A stretch of 64,000 nucleotides of DNA from the NCBI GenBank assembly GCA_963744575.1, contig CAVUUF010000016.1, forward strand, positions 496,001 to 560,000, in the 5' to 3' direction. This document shows, one piece after another, positions 60,363-64,000 of the stretch. Each line of letters starts with the position of its first letter. Positions within the stretch are counted from its first letter, which is position 1. The position numbers were made by a program, and so were the translations under genes. The notes under the pieces are model-generated. The model saw only the letters and a program-made list of their open reading frames with translations. It was not told the origin of the DNA and made no database searches. This stretch comes from Palsa-504 sp963744575. Its GTDB lineage: Bacteria; Actinomycetota; Actinomycetes; Streptosporangiales; Streptosporangiaceae.

Positions 60363-60794
60363 TTGGCTGACCACCCCCCGCTGCCGCGGCCGGCGCTCAG
60401 GCCGGCCGTGCTGGCCATCGACGGGGGCAACAGCAAGACCGACGTGGCCCTGGTGGCCGACGACGGTACGCTGCTCGCCTCGGCCCGCGGCCCCGGCATC
60501 AACGCCCACGAGGTCGGCATCGACCAGACGGTGCTGATCCTCGACGCGGTGGTGAAGCAGGCCGCGGACCGGCTCGACCGGCGGGTTGCCACGCAGCCGG
60601 TCGTCCTCGGCGGTGGCGTGATCACCACCATGAACCCGCTGCTGATGACAGGTATCCGCCGCCAAGTCGCCGAGGCCGCCCGGATCCGCGTGATCGACGT
60701 GCCGCCGGTGGCCGACGCGGCGCTGCTCGGCCTCGACCACGTGCACGCAGCTCCGGCCGCGACGTCCCGGCTGCGCGCCGCGTACGATGACTGA
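60363..60794 (+). pseudogene. BadF/BcrA-type N-acetylglucosamine kinase, internal deletion
   Basis: A 143-codon frame starting TTG 60363 (or GTG 60408). RPAVLAIDGGNSKTDVALVADDGTLLASARGPG is the ATP-binding phosphate-1 loop of a BadF/NAGK-type kinase, and TQPVVLGGGVITTMNPLLMTGIRRQVAEAARIRVIDVPPVADAALLGLD is the far C-terminal domain. About 180 residues between them are absent, although the frame is kept, so the protein cannot form a working active site. It lies directly beside the tnpA remnant. Confidence 0.78.
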
Positions 60795-60839
60795 CCTTCG
60801 CCCGTGCGCCCCCAGCCAGCAGCGCCGAGGCGATCACCG

Positions 60840-62249
60840 CTAGTCTCCGGCGGAATCCGCGGTATCGGACGTCACGATCAGCTGCGGACAGAGCGCATCA
60901 GCCGCCGCCCCAGCAGTGCCCGCGGGCACGCCGGGGGCCCGGTAGTCCCATCCCGCTGCCCGCCAGCGGCGTTGATCGAGCGCATGCCGGACGTCGATGA
61001 CGGCGCGCGGCCGAGCGGCCACCGCACCCAGCTCAGCCGGATCGAGATCCCTGAACTCAGGCCATTCGGTGAGCACGAGCACGACCTGCGCGCCCACCGC
61101 GGCTTCCCGCGCCGACGCGGCGTACCGAAGCTGCGGGCACGCCCGGCGGGCATTGTCGATCGCCACCGGATCGTATACGGTGACCAAAGCGCCCATGCCG
61201 TGCAGTATCTGTGCGACGTCGAGCGCCGGCGAATCACGCACGTCATCGGATCCGGGCTTGAAGGCCGCGCCGAGCACGCACACGGGCTCCCCCGTCGGCG
61301 AGCCGCCGATCAGCTCGCACGCGAGCTCCGCCACCCGCGCGCGCCGCCGGAGGTTGATGGCGTCCACTTCGCGGAGGAGGCGCACCGCGCCGTCGGCTTG
61401 CAGCTCCGTGGCGCGGGACATGAAAGCGCGAATGTCCTTGGGGAGGCAGCCGCCCCCGAAACCGAGGCCGGAATTCAAGAATGCCGGACCGATCCTCGGG
61501 TCGGCGCCGAGCACGCTGCCCAGAACCGTCACGTCGGCCCCGGCCGCCTCGCAGACCTCGGCCATCGCGTTGATGAAGGAGATCTTCGTGGCGAGGAACG
61601 CGTTCGCGGCGACCTTGGCGAGCTCTGCGGTAGCGAGATCGGTCACGTAGAAGGGGACCCCCGCGGCGAGCTGCGCGGCGTATACCTCGCGCAGGGCGGC
61701 TTCGCCGCGCGGCGAGGTGACGCCGGCGACGATCCGGTCCGGGGTCAGCGTGTCGTCAACTGCATGCCCCTCGCGGAGGAATTCGGGATTCCAGCACAGT
61801 TCCGCCGAATCCCCCGCCGGAGCGCGCCGCGCTATCTCCGCGGCGACGGCCGCGGCGGTCCCGGAGGGAACGGTCGACTTGCCGACAACCAGACAGGGCC
61901 GGGTGAGCAACCGCGCCAGTGCGGCGATGCAGCCATCGACCTGGGTGAGATCGGCGCCGTCGCCATCGTGCCGCTGCGGCGTGCCGACGCAGATGAAATG
62001 GACATCACCGAAGGCCGCGGCCTCCTCGTAGGAGGTGGTGAAACGCAGTCGGCCGCAGGCCAGGCCGTCACGGAGCAGGCCGCCGAGCTGGGGCTCGAAT
62101 ACCGGCAGCTCACCGCGGGATAGCCGGATGACCTTCTCGCGGTCGGTGTCCAGGCCGAGTACCTCGAAGCCGAGGTGGGCCATGCAGGCGGCGTGCGTGA
62201 TGCCCAGATACCCCGTGCCAAGCACGGTCAGTCGTGGTCGGGTCGTCAT
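60840..62249 (-). CDS. UDP-glucose/GDP-mannose 6-dehydrogenase
   Basis: A 469-residue nucleotide-sugar dehydrogenase. The NAD-binding head LTVLGTGYLGITHAACMAHLGFEVLGLDTD (about residues 8-37), VGKSTVPSGTAAAV, CWNPEFLREGHAVDDTLTPDRIVAG, KISFINAMAEVCEAAGAD and the catalytic Cys in LGFGGGCLPKDIRAFMSRA (about 265-283), and GAAFKPGSDDVRDSPALDVAQIL follow in order. It most likely makes UDP-glucuronate for a polysaccharide. It overlaps the GH26-like gene by ATGA. The last 60 bases beside the kinase remnant hold no gene. Confidence 0.94.
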   Translation of the reverse strand: MTTRPRLTVLGTGYLGITHAACMAHLGFEVLGLDTDREKVIRLSRGELPVFEPQLGGLLRDGLACGRLRFTTSYEEAAAFGDVHFICVGTPQRHDGDGADLTQVDGCIAALARLLTRPCLVVGKSTVPSGTAAAVAAEIARRAPAGDSAELCWNPEFLREGHAVDDTLTPDRIVAGVTSPRGEAALREVYAAQLAAGVPFYVTDLATAELAKVAANAFLATKISFINAMAEVCEAAGADVTVLGSVLGADPRIGPAFLNSGLGFGGGCLPKDIRAFMSRATELQADGAVRLLREVDAINLRRRARVAELACELIGGSPTGEPVCVLGAAFKPGSDDVRDSPALDVAQILHGMGALVTVYDPVAIDNARRACPQLRYAASAREAAVGAQVVLVLTEWPEFRDLDPAELGAVAARPRAVIDVRHALDQRRWRAAGWDYRAPGVPAGTAGAAADALCPQLIVTSDTADSAGD

Positions 62250-63238
62250 CGGCTGGCACCTCGGAGATGATCGTCGGTCACCGTCCCCCTGGGATGCCCG
62301 CTGGTCGTCGGCTTGAGGTACCTGCTGACCGCGCGCTCGAAGACGGCGATCGCGGCCGGATCGTTTTCTATGCGCAAGTTATGACCTTTCACGTCGAACC
62401 ACACGACTCCGAGCAGGCCGTGAGCCTGCGCGCCGGCGAACAGATCCGTGATTCTCTCGATCCCCACGTAGGGTGCGATACCGGACTCGGCGATGAGCAC
62501 CGGGTCGCGGGTGAGCTTCCGGACCTGGGTGAGCGTGGCGCCGAACAACTGAGGGAACCGGATGGACGGCTGGAAGTAATGCCCGTCGATACCGACCCAG
62601 GTGACGTAGGCGGCTCCCGGCCACCACCGCTTGATCGCGCTGACCTGGGGTCCGCCCACCACGTTCACTGTCCACAGCCACCGGACGTTGTCGGCCCCCT
62701 CGGCGGCGAACAGCTTGTAGATATGCCGCCAGGCAGCCACGAAGACAGCCGGCCGGGTATGGCGGTAACCCCAGCCGTACCAGTCGGCATTCATCTCATG
62801 GCCGAAGGAGAGAATGACCGGATGGCGGAACGAGCGGACGGCACGAGCATACGTTGCCAGGTCCGAGTCATATTTTCCGTCCGCGATCGCGGCCAGGCTG
62901 ATTTCGCTTGGCTCAATCTGGACCATCGGGATGGCGTCGTGTGCTTGCGCAGCCCGGGCAAAAGAAACCTGGAAGGGCTCGTACCAGCTGCTGTAGTACA
63001 CCACGATCTGCGGGCGGTGCCGGATGAGCCGGGAGAATTCCTCAACGCCGGAGTACGAGCCCGGCGAGGCTGGCTCGTATACGCCCAGGTAGGATAGCGG
63101 CGGCGGAGGCGGCGGCGTATAGGGGCGCGGTATGACGGCCTTCTGGTGCTCGAAGTGTATTCCTGTGGCGATAACGACCGATATGGCAGCCGCGAGCCCT
63201 ATAGCGTTCACCGCCACGGTGAGTATGTTATGTTTCAT
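62246..63238 (-). CDS. secreted GH26-like (beta-mannanase-type) glycoside hydrolase
   Basis: A 330-residue protein. MKHNILTVAVNAIGLAAAISVVIATGIHF is a signal anchor, followed by a Pro-run and a (beta/alpha)8-type domain: YLGVYEPASPGSYSGVEEFSRLIRHRPQIVVYYSSWYEP, PVILSFGHEMNADWYGWGYRH (catalytic acid/base Glu in FGHEMN, about residue 149), and PVLIAESGIAP (likely nucleophile Glu, about 254). These are the GH26 landmarks. It is an extracytoplasmic enzyme that may trim a polysaccharide. ATG 63238 is chosen because it overlaps the upstream stop; the longer frame is antisense to the transferase gene. Confidence 0.85.
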   Translation of the reverse strand: MKHNILTVAVNAIGLAAAISVVIATGIHFEHQKAVIPRPYTPPPPPPLSYLGVYEPASPGSYSGVEEFSRLIRHRPQIVVYYSSWYEPFQVSFARAAQAHDAIPMVQIEPSEISLAAIADGKYDSDLATYARAVRSFRHPVILSFGHEMNADWYGWGYRHTRPAVFVAAWRHIYKLFAAEGADNVRWLWTVNVVGGPQVSAIKRWWPGAAYVTWVGIDGHYFQPSIRFPQLFGATLTQVRKLTRDPVLIAESGIAPYVGIERITDLFAGAQAHGLLGVVWFDVKGHNLRIENDPAAIAVFERAVSRYLKPTTSGHPRGTVTDDHLRGASR

Positions 63239-64000
63239 CGAGTCATCACATTTACCGCGGTACGAATATAATTGCGGCGAGACCTGATTGCCATTCCGGT
63301 AATAACACTGGCAAATACGCCGGTGGCGAGGATGAAGGCGAAGTTCGCGAACCCGTAGTGCAACATGCGCCATACCGCGAGCAGCACCCACACACCGCAG
63401 GTGGGAATGTTCCATGCGACAATTCCGATCCAGACCCGCCGGGTCCCTGCTTTGCGCTTGCCTGCGCCCGTTGCCTGCCACCCCATCCGCTTGCCGCGGG
63501 AGATGTCGAACAAGCAGACTAGATGCGCCCAGCCATAGAGGAATTTCGCCATGAAGGCGGTTAGCCCGAACCGGCAGCGATGCCAGGCTGGAAAGACCAC
63601 TATATTGTAGATTATGGACGGCGCAATGGATACATAATTGATGAGACGTACATGCCCGGGCATGAAGACGAGCATGGTCAGGGGTATGGCAGGCGTGACC
63701 AACGTGAACAGGGCGGTGTGCAGGTAGTAGCAGAATCCAGACAAATAGCAGAAACGGGTCCGCAGGCGCATCTTCGTCGTCCAGAACTTGCGTGACCCGA
63801 GCAAGGACATCGATCCGGCACACCACCGGTATTGCTGGGTCAGGAAGGAATCCGGATCGGCGGGGCACAATCCAGCCGCGAGCGGGATCGGGAGGTACTG
63901 CAGGTTCCATCCGGCCCGGCGCAGGTCGAAGCCGGTGTGCACGTCCTCCGAATGCTCGATCAACGTGGTGCCGCCGTTTGACTCAAGCGCCTCGCGGCGG
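63235..64000 (-). CDS. cellulose-synthase-like GT2 glycosyltransferase (5' part outside window)
   Basis: The C-terminal 254 residues of a processive family-2 transferase; the frame is open to the window edge. EHSEDVHTGFDLRRAGW has the ED-x-x-TG acceptor-site Asp, and DSFLTQQYRWCAGSMSLL holds the Q-x-x-RW motif that binds the growing chain. After that come about five hydrophobic segments (FCYLSGFCYYLHTALFTLVTPAIPLTML ...). It likely makes and exports a beta-linked polysaccharide. It overlaps the GH26-like gene, which with the sugar dehydrogenase suggests one polysaccharide operon. Confidence 0.88.
   Translation of the reverse strand, partial: RREALESNGGTTLIEHSEDVHTGFDLRRAGWNLQYLPIPLAAGLCPADPDSFLTQQYRWCAGSMSLLGSRKFWTTKMRLRTRFCYLSGFCYYLHTALFTLVTPAIPLTMLVFMPGHVRLINYVSIAPSIIYNIVVFPAWHRCRFGLTAFMAKFLYGWAHLVCLFDISRGKRMGWQATGAGKRKAGTRRVWIGIVAWNIPTCGVWVLLAVWRMLHYGFANFAFILATGVFASVITGMAIRSRRNYIRTAVNVMTR

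Overview
The window is high-GC DNA from an actinomycete. GTG, TTG and ATG starts are mixed freely, stop/start overlaps such as ATGA are common, and there are mycothiol-type enzymes (DinB-like maleylpyruvate isomerase family, PIG-L deacetylase), a full ergothioneine operon, the actinobacterial septation pair SteA/SteB, TlyA and 'Holin-X'/YsnF stress proteins. The gene set fits a filamentous actinomycete (Streptosporangiales or Streptomyces-like); I cannot name the species. No rRNA, tRNA or CRISPR array was recognised.

Layout. 1-9978: end of an unknown gene, an alpha/beta hydrolase, uvrA, an ornithine-cyclodeaminase-like enzyme divergent from a metallo-beta-lactamase-fold hydrolase, an ArsR-SRPBCC fusion, a DinB-like protein, a GNAT acetyltransferase and a PucR regulator. 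10023-15951: purine (urate/allantoin) catabolism, with uraD-uraH, a truncated 8-oxoguanine deaminase, then (after a MoaD/BNR-repeat pair on the other strand) allB-alc. No uricase gene is present. 16185-24165: an envelope/septation block with a GT-C-like membrane protein, a GT4 glycosyltransferase, MurJ, a MraY/WecA-like membrane protein, SteB and SteA. 24437-28884: egtA-B-C-D for ergothioneine. 28948-36790: an uncharacterised Rossmann-like protein, a GYGQ-repeat low-complexity protein, a monooxygenase-like protein, an acyl-CoA dehydrogenase homologue with an epimerase, a second NAD kinase and a phospholipase-C-type lipoprotein. 36956-40716: recN-nadK-tlyA. 40774-48713: assorted metabolism (SCP2, CoA transferase, histidine phosphatase, CutA, PurC, methyltransferase, PIG-L, kinase, DUF1697, SDR, phosphotransferase). 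48823-55405: a broken ROK kinase and a membrane-stress cluster (YihY, DUF3618, Holin-X, PRC-YsnF). 55538-60794: an accessory region with an MFS-cNMP fusion, an integrase scrap, a ParE/RHH toxin-antitoxin pair and a decayed Tn3-family transposon. 60840-64000: an operon for exopolysaccharide-type synthesis (UDP-sugar dehydrogenase, GH26-like secreted protein, cellulose-synthase-like GT2 running off the edge).

The most striking property is the number of damaged genes. Seven reading frames need a single-base shift, two of them twice or alongside other damage (egtB, steB, the GYGQ protein, a phosphotransferase, a YsnF paralogue, the Tn3 resolvase and tnpA). At least six others are truncated or carry internal deletions (8-oxoguanine deaminase, CoA transferase, MFS stub, ROK kinase, GAF/SnoaL chimera, GlcNAc-kinase-like). 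This is either real gene decay or an assembly problem; reads would decide. A second unusual feature is a GC-homopolymer element present twice, inside murJ and at the 3' end of egtB. Both copies place runs of six or seven G on the template strand and encode a Pro-rich peptide.
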